DNA of 64,000 nt from Streptomyces sp. NBC_01275 (GCF_026340655.1 NZ_JAPEOZ010000001.1:2604001-2668000); one strand, 5' to 3'; counted from the first letter of the stretch, positions 1-8,627 are shown. The notes: a model not told the origin generated them from the letters alone. Numbers and translations: made by a program.

Positions 1-342
1 TCGGCCCGACTGACCGCGGGGCGACGGGTGGAGCTGGCGGTCGAGGCGGAGTTGAGGGAGGCGGACGTGCCCGAGGAACCGACGGAGGCGCCGACGCCGT
101 TCGAGGACGCCTTCGGGGAGGCGTTGGAGGCGTATCTGCACGGCACCCGCCAGGCCGTCCGGCGGCAACGGCCGGGCTGCGGCCTGCCCGAGCACTATCT
201 GCTCTTCGCCCAGTCCGCCTCGGCCCACGACCGCCTCGGCATCCCGGCCGGGGTGAGCGCCGCCGCGGCCCTCGCCGTCCGCGGCGAACTCGTCCGACGC
301 CCGTCCCGGGTCCCGGCCGCGACTGCCGGGGAGCGGGGATGA
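1..342 (+). CDS. C-terminal fragment of an unrecognised protein (5' end outside window)
   Basis: The frame is open from the first base of the window to a TGA at 340-342, so this is the last 113 residues of a gene that starts upstream. A GTG at 28 could be a start but nothing requires it. Composition and third-position GC look like real coding DNA. The stop overlaps the ATG of the aminoDHQ synthase gene (ATGA, 339-342), so the two are probably translationally coupled and this protein belongs to the ansamycin operon. The visible part is acidic at first (Glu/Pro-rich around residues 18-35), then has an Arg-rich stretch and a HYLLFAQSASAHDRLG segment. I do not recognise the family and cannot tell whether it is the missing AHBA kinase or something else. 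Confidence 0.6.
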   Translation, partial: SARLTAGRRVELAVEAELREADVPEEPTEAPTPFEDAFGEALEAYLHGTRQAVRRQRPGCGLPEHYLLFAQSASAHDRLGIPAGVSAAAALAVRGELVRRPSRVPAATAGERG

Positions 343-1403
343 ACGCGGGAGTGCGGCACGCGTTGCCGAGTGTCGGCGAAATAGGCGTGGTCCGCGTGGA
401 GTTGGGGGTGCGGTCGTACGACGTGTGGGTCGGGGCCGGGGTTCGGGAGCGGTTGGCGGAGGTCGTCGCGGGGGTGGGGGCGAGCCGGGCGGTGATCGTC
501 TCGGCGCGGCCCGCCGAGCTGGTGCCCGATCCCGGGGTGCCGTACCGGGTGATCGAGGCGCGGGACGGCGAGGAGAACAAGACGCTCGCGACGGTGAGCG
601 CGTTGTGTCGGGAGTTCGCCGAGGCCGGGCTCGGTCGCGAGGACGTCGTGATCTCCTGCGGCGGCGGCACGACCACGGACACGGTCGGACTGGCGGCCGC
701 CCTCTACCACCGGGGCGTCTCCGTGATCCATCTGCCGACCTCGCTGCTCGCCCAGGTGGACGCGAGCACCGGCGGCAAGACCGCCGTCAACCTGCCCGAG
801 GGCAAGAACCTGGTCGGCGCGTACTGGCAGCCGAAGGCGGTGCTGTGCGACACGGACTATCTGCGCACGCTGCCCGAGCGCGAGTGGCGCAACGGCTACG
901 GCGAGATCGCGCGCTGTCACTTCATCGGCGCCGGTGACCTGCGGGGGCTGAGCACCGCCGAGCAGATCACCGCGAGTGTGCGGCGCAAGGCGCAGATCGT
1001 GTCGGCCGACGAGCGGGACGCGGGTCTGCGGCACCTGCTGAACTACGGGCACACGTTGGGCCACGCGCTGGAGACGGAGACCGGTTTCGGCCTGCGGCAC
1101 GGTGAGGCGGTGGCCGTGGGCACGGTGTTCGCCGGTCGGCTCGCGGGCGCTCTCGGCCGTATCGACCAGGCCCGTGTCGACGAACACCTCGCGGTCGTAC
1201 GGCACTACGGGCTGCCGTGGCGGCTGCCCGCGAACGTCGACCCCGACCGGTTGATCACCCTGATGGGCCGGGACAAGAAGGCCGCGACGAGCCCCTCGGG
1301 CCATCTCGCCTTCGTCCTCGACGGGCCCGTCGGCGCGGAGTTGGCAGACGACGTGCCCGAGTCGGCGGTGCGGGCCTGCCTGGCCGCCATGCCCCACGAC
1401 TGA
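339..1403 (+). CDS. rifG: AminoDHQ synthase, RifG type (3-dehydroquinate synthase homologue)
   Basis: 354 aa, normal length for the AroB/DHQ synthase family. In AHBA formation this enzyme cyclises aminoDAHP to 5-deoxy-5-amino-3-dehydroquinate, using NAD and a divalent metal in the cytosol. Family features visible are EENKTL, the glycine-rich nucleotide site CGGGTTTDTVGLAAALYHRG, PTSLLAQVDASTGGKTAVNLP, and the metal-ligand segment LLNYGHTLGHALE. The GGGTTTD form, in place of the GGGVxGD of housekeeping AroB, is what I associate with the ansamycin subfamily. The ATG overlaps the stop of the preceding gene, which fixes the start. It converges on the rifJ-like gene, with a strong hairpin between them. 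Assignment to the amino-shikimate branch rests mainly on the neighbouring AHBA synthase. Confidence 0.92.
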   Translation: MNAGVRHALPSVGEIGVVRVELGVRSYDVWVGAGVRERLAEVVAGVGASRAVIVSARPAELVPDPGVPYRVIEARDGEENKTLATVSALCREFAEAGLGREDVVISCGGGTTTDTVGLAAALYHRGVSVIHLPTSLLAQVDASTGGKTAVNLPEGKNLVGAYWQPKAVLCDTDYLRTLPEREWRNGYGEIARCHFIGAGDLRGLSTAEQITASVRRKAQIVSADERDAGLRHLLNYGHTLGHALETETGFGLRHGEAVAVGTVFAGRLAGALGRIDQARVDEHLAVVRHYGLPWRLPANVDPDRLITLMGRDKKAATSPSGHLAFVLDGPVGAELADDVPESAVRACLAAMPHD

Positions 1404-1412
1404 AACAGAGGC

Positions 1413-1497
1413 GGGGACAGAGGCAGGGACGGAGGCAGGGACGGAGGCAGGGACGGAGGCAGGAACGGAGGCAGGGACACAGGCCGGTACGGAAACA
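1413..1497. repeat. Imperfect 12-bp tandem repeat after rifG
   Basis: About seven degenerate copies of a 12-bp unit close to GGCAGGGACGGA follow the rifG stop codon and run up to the terminator hairpin. Copies differ by one or two bases, mainly at the ends of the array. It is non-coding in any convincing frame. It looks like a slippage-generated minisatellite, one of several short-period arrays in this window. Confidence 0.8.
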
Positions 1498-1503
1498 GAA
1501 ACG

Positions 1504-1535
1504 GGGCTCCGGGAGTCGTCGCCCTCCCGGAGCCC
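1504..1535. terminator. Hairpin terminator between convergent rifG and rifJ
   Basis: A perfect 12-bp stem (GGGCTCCGGGAG at 1504-1515 with CTCCCGGAGCCC at 1524-1535) closes an 8-base loop. It lies between two genes that point at each other, so it probably terminates transcription from both sides. There is no T-run, which is usual for actinomycete hairpin terminators. Confidence 0.8.
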
Positions 1536-1572
1536 GTCGGCTTCCTGCGATCAGACGGCCGCCAGGCGGTCG

Positions 1573-2007
1573 TCAGACAGACGTCAGATCCAGCAGAGCA
1601 CGCGCCGCCAAGCGGTAGCCCTGGGTGCCCAGGCCCACGATCACGCCTCGGGCCAGCGGGGCGAGGACGGACTCGTGGCGGAAGTGCTCGCGGGCGTGGA
1701 TGTTGGAGATGTGGACCTCGATCCAGGGGTGGGGATAGGCGGCCAGGGAGTCCCGCAGGCTCCAGCCGGCCATCATCAGGGCGCCGGGGTTGACGATGGC
1801 CCCCACGGTGTCGGGGCTGTCGTTGACCGCGCGGACGAGCGCGCCCTCCGAGTCGTCCTGGACGCTGGTCAGCGTCCAGCCCCGGTCGGCGATCTCCTCG
1901 GCGACGGCCTTCTCGATGTCCGCCAGGGTGTCGGTCCCGTAGATCTCGGGCTGGCGGCGGCCGAGAATGCCGAGATTCGGACCGTTGACCAGTAGCAGCC
2001 GGCTCAT
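1573..2007 (-). CDS. rifJ: AminoDHQ dehydratase, RifJ type (type II 3-dehydroquinase)
   Basis: 144 aa, the usual size of type II dehydroquinases, which are small dodecameric cytosolic enzymes. It is expected to dehydrate aminoDHQ to aminodehydroshikimate, the substrate of AHBA synthase. Family motifs are RLLLVNGPNLGILGRRQPEIYG near the N-terminus (the catalytic Tyr region), NPGALMMAGWSLRDSL (residues about 75-90) and EVHISNIHAREHFRHES with the catalytic His. The frame extends upstream without a better start; the ATG at 2007 is preceded by an AAAAGGG ribosome site. It is divergent from the AHBA synthase gene across a 242-bp intergenic region. It could also serve the ordinary shikimate pathway, but its position argues for AHBA. 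Confidence 0.9.
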   Translation of the reverse strand: MSRLLLVNGPNLGILGRRQPEIYGTDTLADIEKAVAEEIADRGWTLTSVQDDSEGALVRAVNDSPDTVGAIVNPGALMMAGWSLRDSLAAYPHPWIEVHISNIHAREHFRHESVLAPLARGVIVGLGTQGYRLAARALLDLTSV

Positions 2008-2178
2008 GACATCACCCTTTTCGATCGACGCTTCCGATGCGTTCCGACTGTATTCCCGAAAAGCGCCCACCAGCGCCCCCACCTCGGAGACACGGGTATA
2101 GCAGCCCGAATTCAGGGGGGTCTTAGGGGTGCGTCCGCACCGAATTTCCGGGCTAGTTTTCTGCACATCGAACGCATC

Positions 2179-2221
2179 TCAAGCACCACCTCAAGCAACG
2201 TCTCAAGCAACGTCTCAAGCA
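2179..2221 (+). promoter_or_regulatory. Four TCAAGCA direct repeats, 12-bp period, upstream of AHBA synthase
   Basis: The heptamer TCAAGCA occurs four times at exactly 12-bp spacing (2179, 2191, 2203, 2215). A related TCGAACG sits 11 bp before the first copy. Array and partial copies occupy most of the DNA just upstream of the rifK ribosome site. Evenly spaced heptamers are what SARP regulators bind, and a SARP gene lies 3 kb away, but classical SARP sites are spaced 11 bp. The array also ends less than 30 bp from the start codon. It may instead be a minisatellite in the leader. Confidence 0.45.
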
Positions 2222-2249
2222 ACCTGAAGCGAGCAGAAGGACAGGGACT

Positions 2250-3413
2250 GTGAACGTTTCCCGAGAGGTTCCGGAATTCCCGGAGTGGCCACAGTTCGAC
2301 GATGCCGAGCGCCTCGCCCTCGGCCGCGCCCTGGAGCAAGGCCAGTGGTGGCGCATGGGCGGCGGCGAGGTCTCCGCGTTCGAACGCGAGTTCGCGGAGT
2401 ATCACGGCGCGGAACACGCCCTGGCGGTGACCAACGGCACCCACGCCCTGGAGCTCGCCCTCCAGGTGCTCGGCGTCGGCCCGGGCTCCGAGGTGATCGT
2501 GCCGGCCTTCACGTTCATCTCCTCCTCCCAGGCCGCGCAGCGCCTCGGCGCGGTCGCGGTGCCCGTGGACATCGACCCGGGCACCCTGTGCATCGACCCC
2601 GCCGCCGCCGAGCGGGCGATCGGCCGGAAGACCGCCGCGATCATGCCCGTGCACATGGCGGGGCAGGTCTCCGACATGGACGCGCTGGAGAAGCTGTCCG
2701 CCGACAGCGGCGTCCCGATCGTGCAGGACGCGGCGCACGCGCACGGCGCGCGCTGGCGGGGCCGCAGGGTGGGCGAGTTCGGCTCGGTCGCCGCGTTCAG
2801 CTTCCAGAACGGCAAGCTGATGACGGCCGGCGAGGGCGGCGCGGTGACCTTCACCGAACAGGGCCAGTACGAGGAGGCGTTCCTGCGGCACAGCTGCGGC
2901 CGCCCGCCGACGGACCGCGGCTACTTCCACCAGACCTCCGGCTCCAACTTCCGGATGAACGAGTTCACCGCCGCCGTGCTCAGGGCCCAGCTCGCCCGGC
3001 TCGACGGCCAGATCGACACCCGCGAGCAGCGGGCCCCGCTGCTGACCGGGCTGTTGAACGGCATCGACGGCGTCGTGGCGCAGAGCCGCGACGAGCGGGC
3101 CGACCGCAATCCGCACTACATGATGATGTTCCGGATCCCGGGCATCACCGAGGAGCGCCGCAACCGGCTGGTCGACGCGCTGATCGAGCGGGGCGTCCCG
3201 GCGTTCGCCGCGTTCCGGGCGATCTACCGCTGCCCGGGCTTCTGGGAGACCGGCGCACCGCAGCTGTCGGTGGCCGAGCTGGCCGCCCGCTGCCCGGTGA
3301 CGGAGGCCGTGTACACCGACACCGTCTGGCTGCACCACCGCACCCTGCTCGGCACCGAGCAGCAGATGCACCAGATCGCCGAGATCGTCTCCGACGCCGT
3401 GGGCGCGCTGTGA
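2250..3413 (+). CDS. rifK: 3-amino-5-hydroxybenzoate (AHBA) synthase, RifK type
   Basis: 387 aa PLP enzyme of the DegT/DnrJ/EryC1/StrS aminotransferase fold. In the last step of starter-unit synthesis it aromatises aminodehydroshikimate to AHBA. The PLP lysine is Lys189 in FSFQNGKLMTAGEGGA, a signature I associate with true AHBA synthases. VQDAAHAHGA supplies the cofactor-ring Asp region, and SGSNFRMNEFTAA is also typical. The GTG start at 2250 has AAGGA eight bases upstream. Its stop overlaps the GTG of the rifL/rifM fusion gene, so they form a coupled operon. This gene is the strongest marker that the cluster makes an AHBA-derived ansamycin. In other ansamycin systems RifK also works with RifL to form kanosamine earlier in the pathway. 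Confidence 0.96.
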   Translation: MNVSREVPEFPEWPQFDDAERLALGRALEQGQWWRMGGGEVSAFEREFAEYHGAEHALAVTNGTHALELALQVLGVGPGSEVIVPAFTFISSSQAAQRLGAVAVPVDIDPGTLCIDPAAAERAIGRKTAAIMPVHMAGQVSDMDALEKLSADSGVPIVQDAAHAHGARWRGRRVGEFGSVAAFSFQNGKLMTAGEGGAVTFTEQGQYEEAFLRHSCGRPPTDRGYFHQTSGSNFRMNEFTAAVLRAQLARLDGQIDTREQRAPLLTGLLNGIDGVVAQSRDERADRNPHYMMMFRIPGITEERRNRLVDALIERGVPAFAAFRAIYRCPGFWETGAPQLSVAELAARCPVTEAVYTDTVWLHHRTLLGTEQQMHQIAEIVSDAVGAL

Positions 3414-5263
3414 CCGGCCGACGCACCTCACCCGTGCGGGTGGCGGTCATCGGCGCGGGCTGGGCGGCGCGCTCCATCTGGCTGCCCCGGCTCACCGCGC
3501 ACCCGGCGTTCACCGTCGCGGCCGTCGTCGACCCCGATCCGGGGGCGCGCGCAGCAGCGAGCGCCGGCGTGAACGGGGATGTGCGCCGGGGTACGGGCGG
3601 GGACACGAGCGAGGGCGCGCCGCCGACGTACGCCTCGGTCGCGGAGCTGCCCGCCGGCGCGGTCGACCTGGCCGTCGTCGCGGTGCCGAACCATCTGCAC
3701 GCCTCCGTGGCGGAGACCGTCCTGCGGGCCGGCGTCCCGGCCTTCGTCGAGAAGCCGGTCTGTCTGACGTCGGCCGAGGCCGACCGGTTGGCCGCCGCCG
3801 AGGCGGCGGGCGGCGCGGTGCTCCTGGCCGGCAGCGCGGCCCGGTTCCGCGCCGACGTGCGCACGCTGCTCGAACTGGCGGACGACGTGGGCGACGTACG
3901 GCATGTGTCGGCCGGCTGGGTTCGCGCGCGGGGCATCCCGGACGGGGCGGGCTGGTTCACCAGCCGTCGGCTCTCCGGCGGCGGGGCGCTGGTCGACCTG
4001 GGCTGGCATCTGCTGGACGTGGTGGCGCCGCTGCTGCCGCCCGGGCGGTTCCGGCACGTCGTCGGCTCGCTGTCCGACGACTTCATCAACGACCCCGGCC
4101 TACGGGCCGGTTGGCGCCGGGACGGGACCGCCGGGACCTTCGGCGACGTAGAGGACACGGCCCGCGGGTTCCTCGTGACCGAGGAGGGCGTGTCGGTGTC
4201 CCTCACCGCGGGCTGGGCCTCGCACCAGCCGAGCGACGTCACCACCGTGGTCGTCGAGGGCAGCACCGGAACCCTGGCCCTGACCTGCACCTTCGGGTTC
4301 AGCCCCGACCGGCGGGGCGGTCCGGTCCTGACGCTGACCCGGCGAGGCGAGGTGCAGGCGGTGCCGGTCGCCGAGGAGCCGGTGGGCGCCGAGTACGACC
4401 GGCTGCTCGACGATCTCGCGACGCGCTGGTCGGACCCGGCCGCCCGCGGCGCGGCGATCCGCGAGGCGCGCCGGACCGTCGACTCCATCGAGCGCCTCTA
4501 CGCCTCCGCCGCGCCCGCCCGACGGCCGGCCGCTCCACTGCCGACCTCGCCGCTGCCGACCTCCCCGTTGCCGACTTCTCCGCTGCCGGCTTCTCCGCTG
4601 CCGGCTTCTCCGCTGCGCGCCGTGGTCTTCGATCTCGACGGTGTCCTGGTCGACAGCTTCGGCGTGATGCGGCAGGCCTTCACCTACGCCTACCGCGAGG
4701 CGGTCGGCGCGGGCGAGCCGCCGTTCGCCGAGTACAACCGTCATCTGGGCCGCTACTTCCCGGACATCATGCGGATCATGGGCCTGCCCCTGGAGATGGA
4801 GGAGCCCTTCGTCCGGGAGAGCACCCGGCTGGCCGACCAGGTCACGCTCTTCCCCGGGGTGGAGGAGCTGCTGCGCCAGCTGCGGGACCAGGGGATCGGG
4901 ACCGCGGTGGCGACGGGCAAGGCCGGCTGGCGGGCGCGCCACCTGCTGGAACGCCTCGGGGTCATCGGCCTGTTCGACCATGTCATCGGCTCCGACGAGG
5001 TCCCCCGCGCCAAGCCGGCGCCGGACATCGTGCTGCGCGCCCTGCGGCTGCTGGACGTCGGCCCGCAGGAGGCGGTCATGGTCGGCGACGCCGTGACGGA
5101 CCTGGCGGCGGCCCGTGGTGCGGGGGTGCCGGCCATCGCCGCGCTGTGGGGCGAGACGGACGAGGGGGCCCTGCTGGCGGCGGACCCCGACTTCGCGGCG
5201 CGCAAGCCGGCGGAGCTGGCCGAGTTCTGTCTGCCGGCCGCGGCGGGGACCGCGTTGCGCTGA
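3410..5263 (+). CDS. Fused RifL-type oxidoreductase and RifM-type HAD phosphatase
   Basis: 617 aa in one frame; in most AHBA clusters I know of these are two genes. Residues 1 to about 370 form a Gfo/Idh/MocA-type NAD oxidoreductase: VRVAVIGAGWAARSIW Rossmann start, VAVPNHLHASVAETVLRAGV and FVEKPVCLT. Residues 402-617 are a HAD phosphatase: motif I VVFDLDGVLVDSF, then VATGKAGWRARHLL and motif IV VMVGDAVTDLAAARGAG. In the rifamycin pathway RifL oxidises UDP-glucose for kanosamine formation and RifM is a phosphatase of the same branch. The parts are joined by five LPTSP/LPASP pentapeptides (residues 377-401) with no stop, frameshift or ribosome site between them. The GTG start overlaps the rifK stop (GTGA). 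Confidence 0.9.
   Translation: MTGRRTSPVRVAVIGAGWAARSIWLPRLTAHPAFTVAAVVDPDPGARAAASAGVNGDVRRGTGGDTSEGAPPTYASVAELPAGAVDLAVVAVPNHLHASVAETVLRAGVPAFVEKPVCLTSAEADRLAAAEAAGGAVLLAGSAARFRADVRTLLELADDVGDVRHVSAGWVRARGIPDGAGWFTSRRLSGGGALVDLGWHLLDVVAPLLPPGRFRHVVGSLSDDFINDPGLRAGWRRDGTAGTFGDVEDTARGFLVTEEGVSVSLTAGWASHQPSDVTTVVVEGSTGTLALTCTFGFSPDRRGGPVLTLTRRGEVQAVPVAEEPVGAEYDRLLDDLATRWSDPAARGAAIREARRTVDSIERLYASAAPARRPAAPLPTSPLPTSPLPTSPLPASPLPASPLRAVVFDLDGVLVDSFGVMRQAFTYAYREAVGAGEPPFAEYNRHLGRYFPDIMRIMGLPLEMEEPFVRESTRLADQVTLFPGVEELLRQLRDQGIGTAVATGKAGWRARHLLERLGVIGLFDHVIGSDEVPRAKPAPDIVLRALRLLDVGPQEAVMVGDAVTDLAAARGAGVPAIAALWGETDEGALLAADPDFAARKPAELAEFCLPAAAGTALR
4538..4612 (+). repeat. 15-bp tandem repeat coding the RifL-RifM linker
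   Basis: Five in-frame 15-bp units (starting 4538, 4553, 4568, 4583, 4598) encode LPTSP three times and LPASP twice. The last two units are identical. The proline-rich linker should be extended and flexible, and it may have arisen by slippage at the junction where the two genes fused. Confidence 0.9.
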
Positions 5264-5292
5264 GCGCTGGGGACCGCGTTGCGCTGAGCGCT
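5245..5292. repeat. 24-bp tandem duplication spanning the rifL/rifM stop codon
   Basis: A 24-bp unit covering the last codons and the TGA of the fusion gene is repeated once, exactly and without a gap (5245-5268 and 5269-5292). The second copy is non-coding and puts a second TGA 24 bp downstream. It looks like a recent local duplication. Confidence 0.85.
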
Positions 5293-5543
5293 GGGCCTCG
5301 GGCGGAGCGGAAAATCGGGAAACCGCATTCCGCTTCGCCCGGTGCGAACTCAACACCGCCCGGCGCTGGATATACCTCAGAGGAATGTCAGCGCTTTACA
5401 AATTCTGAAGCCGAAAAGCACCGAACTCTCCTTTCGTGGAACGTCGAATTCTCGGGTCGTTGAGGAAAAAACTGATGCGAGCTACAGTCGCCGTGAACCG
5501 GATTTCCACCGGGAGAGCCCGCCGACGTGAGGTTCGGTGTCTG

Positions 5544-8500
5544 ATGAGGTTTCGTCTGCTCGGCCCTCTGCACGTGTTGCGGGACGACATCCCGATCCCG
5601 CTGGGCGGAATAAGCCGTCGGGCGACGCTCGGCTATCTCCTGCTCCACACCAACGACGTGGTCTCCACCGGTCAGCTGCTGCAGGCCCTGTGGGGCGAGG
5701 AGGCGCCGCCCACCGCACGCAAGATCCTGCAGAACGCCGTGTCCGGTCTGCGGCGGGCGCTGGCCGACGGATCCGGCGAGGGGCGGTCCGATGGGCGGGC
5801 CGATGGGCGATCCGGCGGGCCTCGCGGCTCGGAGACGCTCCTCACCCATGCTCCCGGCTATGTCCTGCGGGCCGATCCGGCCGCCGTCGACCTGTGCGAG
5901 TTCCGGGAGCTGTCCCGGCGTGGGCAGACGGCCCTCGCCCTCGGCCGTTGGGACGAGGCCGACCATCAGCTCCGCCGGGCGCTCGCCCTGTGGAACGGCC
6001 CGGCGCTGGCCGACCTGGCCGAGGGCGGCTACGACTGGCCCGAGCTCACCGCGCTGCAGAACGACCGGTTCACGGTGTTGGAGGACCGGATGGAGGCGGC
6101 GCTCGCGGCCGGCCGCCACGTCGGCATCCTCGGCGAACTGGAGGCCGTCGTCAGCGCCGAGCCGCTGCGCGAACGTCTGTGCCGGCAGCTGATGTTGGCG
6201 CTGTACCGCTCGGGGCGCCAGGCCGAGGCGCTCGGCGTGTACCGGCGTACCCGCGCCGCGCTGGTGGAGGAGCTGGGCCTGGATCCCGGGCCCGAACTGC
6301 GGGAGCTGGAACGGGCGATCCTCGACCACGATCCGGCGCTGTGGCCGTCGGGCGGGGCCGCGATCCACGCGACCTCCGCACCGACCCGCGAGCCGACGAC
6401 CCGACGGACACCGGCCGCCGCCCCTTCCTCCACCTCCGCCGCCGCCTCTGGCTCTGCCTCTGCCTCCGCATCGGCCTCCGCCTCCGTCGAACCCGCCGTA
6501 CCCGCCGCCTCCGCACGGGCTTCTACGGCGGCGTCGCCGTCGGCACTCGGCAGCCGCCGCCGACCGACCGGAGCTACGGAGCCTTCCCCGTCGCCCCCGG
6601 CCACCGCGGTGCGCACGGAACCGTCCGAGCCCGGGATCGGGGGCGGAGACGGGGGCATGGGCCGGGGCGTGGGCGGCGACGAGCAGAAACGGGTTACGGC
6701 CGTCTTCGTGCGCGTCGAGACGCCGGCCGGCATCACCGCTCCGGAGGCGGTCGAGCAGCTGCTCGACGAGGCCCGTGCCGTCGTACGGGATCGTGCTCGC
6801 CGGGCCGGCGGGAGCGGTCTCGGGGAGCTGGGGCCGCTCAGCCTGTGTGTGTTCGGGGCCGACCGGGTCCGGGAGGACGACGCGCTGCGCGCGGTCCGCA
6901 CGGCGGTGGAGCTGGCCGGACACACCGGGGCCGGCTTCCGGCTGCGGGTCGCGGTCGCCACCGGGGAGGCGCTGGTTGCGGCGGGCGGCGAACCCTTCGA
7001 CGTCACGGGGCGGTTGTTCCAGACGGGCCTGGATCTGCTGTTCGCCGCGGCGCCGGGCGCGGTCCGGGTGTGCGACGCGACGCGCGGGCTGTGCGCGGAG
7101 CAGTTCGGCTTCGAGACGGCCGCCGCGCCGTCCGGCGGCCACGACGTCACCGTGCCCGCGCCGACCGCGCCGACCGCGCGGCCCGAGCCGCCGTTCGTGG
7201 ACCGCGACCGGGAACTGCACCAACTCGCCTGGTGGGCCCAGGAGGTACGGCGCAGTGGGCGACCCCATCTGGTGACCGTGCTCGGCGAGGCGGGCATCGG
7301 CAAGAGCCGGCTCGTGCGGGAGCTGCGACGCACCCTGGCCGAGACCGACGGCCCCCGCTGCCTGATCGGCGCCAACACCGCCCTCAGGCCGGAGGAACCG
7401 TACGTCTGCCTGGCCGAGGTGGTCCGTTCGTACGTCGGTGTCGCGGACGGCGACTCGGAGCTCGGCCGGGACCACGGGCTGCGGGACGCGGTGAGCGCGC
7501 TGGTCGGACCGGGGCGGATCGCCGCTCAACTGACCGACGGGCTGCGGAGGTTGATCGCCCGCCCAGGGGGCTCGGCGTGCCATGCGCTGCCGTCCGCCGA
7601 GGACGACTCGGTGTTCCTCGCCTGGCGCAGGCTCGTCGAGGAACTCGCCGCCCGTGAGCCCCTGGTGGTCGTCCTGGAGGACCTCGAGCGGGTCGACGAC
7701 GCGGTGTCGGCCTTCGTCGGAGGGCTGGTGGAGGCGGTGGGCGAACTGCCTCTGCTCGTGGTGGTCACGGCCCGGCCGGAACTCGCCGACCGCACCGCCT
7801 ACTGGGCCGCCGGCCGGCCGGGCGCCACCACCCTCACCCTCGAACCGTTGCCGCGCCCGGCGATCGACGTCCTGCTCGACGGTCTGCTGCCCGCACCCGG
7901 GGACGGCGGCGCGACGGCGGAGCTGCGCGCGACGTTGGCGGAGCGGTCGGGCGGAAACCCGCTGTTCGCCATTGAGTACGCCGGCTCCCTCGCCAACGGC
8001 TCCCTCGCCGACGGACCCCACCCCGGCGGGCGGATCCCCGTGCCGCCGGCCGTGCACTCCGTCGTCTCGGCCCGTATCGACACCCTCCCCGAGGCGGAGA
8101 AGACCCTGCTCTACGACGCCTCCCTGTTCGACGGCAGCTTCCTCGACCTCGAACTGGCCGCGCTGGGCCAGGCGTCGGGCGACACGTCGGAGACACTGGC
8201 GGGCCTGGAGCGCCGCGGGTTCCTCAGGCGGTGCCGTCGCTGCCCCGACCTGGGCGCGGTGGAGTACCAGTTCGTCCACGACCTGGTCGCCGAGGTCGCC
8301 TACGCCCGGCTGCCGCACACCGTACGGGCCGACAAGCATCTGCGGGCGGCCCGTTGGCTGGCCGCGCAGCCGGACCGGTCGCCCGCGCTGGTGCTGCACC
8401 ACTGCCGCAGGGCGGTGCACCACGCTGCGGCGGCCCGGCGGCCCGACGGCGACGTCTCCGGCCGGGTCGGCGCGCTGCTCCTGGAGGCGGGGCAACTGGC

Positions 8501-8627
8501 CCGCGAGCGGGGGGCGGTGGGCGCGGCCGAGTACTACTACCGCGTGGCCCAGGAGTTCTCGCCCGTGGGCCGCCCTCAGTGGCTACGCCCGCTGCACCGG
8601 CGGCACGAGGCGAAGTCGCCCGCCTGA
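5544..8627 (+). CDS. Large SARP regulator with degenerate cyclase and AAA ATPase domains (PimR/AfsR-like)
   Basis: 1027 aa. It begins MRFRLLGPLHVL, the usual start of SARP winged-helix DNA-binding domains (about 1-95). A bacterial transcriptional activation domain follows to about 260, ending in the TPR-like QLMLALYRSGRQAEALGVYRRTRA region. Next comes an Ala/Ser/Thr-rich linker, then about residues 385-520 resembling a class III nucleotide cyclase that has lost clear catalytic residues. A P-loop ATPase follows (LGEAGIGKSRLV near 581, VVVLEDLERVDDA as Walker B). This architecture matches pathway activators such as PimR. An upstream in-frame ATG at 5475 has a good GAGGAA site, but codons 5475-5543 have poor third-position GC, so I prefer 5544. 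It is probably an activator of the cluster. Confidence 0.88.
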   Translation: MRFRLLGPLHVLRDDIPIPLGGISRRATLGYLLLHTNDVVSTGQLLQALWGEEAPPTARKILQNAVSGLRRALADGSGEGRSDGRADGRSGGPRGSETLLTHAPGYVLRADPAAVDLCEFRELSRRGQTALALGRWDEADHQLRRALALWNGPALADLAEGGYDWPELTALQNDRFTVLEDRMEAALAAGRHVGILGELEAVVSAEPLRERLCRQLMLALYRSGRQAEALGVYRRTRAALVEELGLDPGPELRELERAILDHDPALWPSGGAAIHATSAPTREPTTRRTPAAAPSSTSAAASGSASASASASASVEPAVPAASARASTAASPSALGSRRRPTGATEPSPSPPATAVRTEPSEPGIGGGDGGMGRGVGGDEQKRVTAVFVRVETPAGITAPEAVEQLLDEARAVVRDRARRAGGSGLGELGPLSLCVFGADRVREDDALRAVRTAVELAGHTGAGFRLRVAVATGEALVAAGGEPFDVTGRLFQTGLDLLFAAAPGAVRVCDATRGLCAEQFGFETAAAPSGGHDVTVPAPTAPTARPEPPFVDRDRELHQLAWWAQEVRRSGRPHLVTVLGEAGIGKSRLVRELRRTLAETDGPRCLIGANTALRPEEPYVCLAEVVRSYVGVADGDSELGRDHGLRDAVSALVGPGRIAAQLTDGLRRLIARPGGSACHALPSAEDDSVFLAWRRLVEELAAREPLVVVLEDLERVDDAVSAFVGGLVEAVGELPLLVVVTARPELADRTAYWAAGRPGATTLTLEPLPRPAIDVLLDGLLPAPGDGGATAELRATLAERSGGNPLFAIEYAGSLANGSLADGPHPGGRIPVPPAVHSVVSARIDTLPEAEKTLLYDASLFDGSFLDLELAALGQASGDTSETLAGLERRGFLRRCRRCPDLGAVEYQFVHDLVAEVAYARLPHTVRADKHLRAARWLAAQPDRSPALVLHHCRRAVHHAAAARRPDGDVSGRVGALLLEAGQLARERGAVGAAEYYYRVAQEFSPVGRPQWLRPLHRRHEAKSPA

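Noticed and set aside
2285..3409. Long + strand open frame across the AHBA synthase gene leading into the rifL/rifM frame
   Set aside because: This part is an Arg/Ala/Pro-rich shadow of rifK in another frame. The real gene begins at GTG 3410, overlapping the rifK stop.
5475..5543. Longer N-terminus for the SARP regulator from ATG 5475 with a GAGGAA site
   Set aside because: Codons in this stretch have low third-position GC and the protein family starts at MRFRLLGPLHVL, although the ribosome site keeps this open.
5388..8495. 1035-residue minus-strand open frame opposite the SARP gene
   Set aside because: Antisense shadow typical of high-GC DNA; no domain, and the + strand frame has clear SARP and ATPase motifs.
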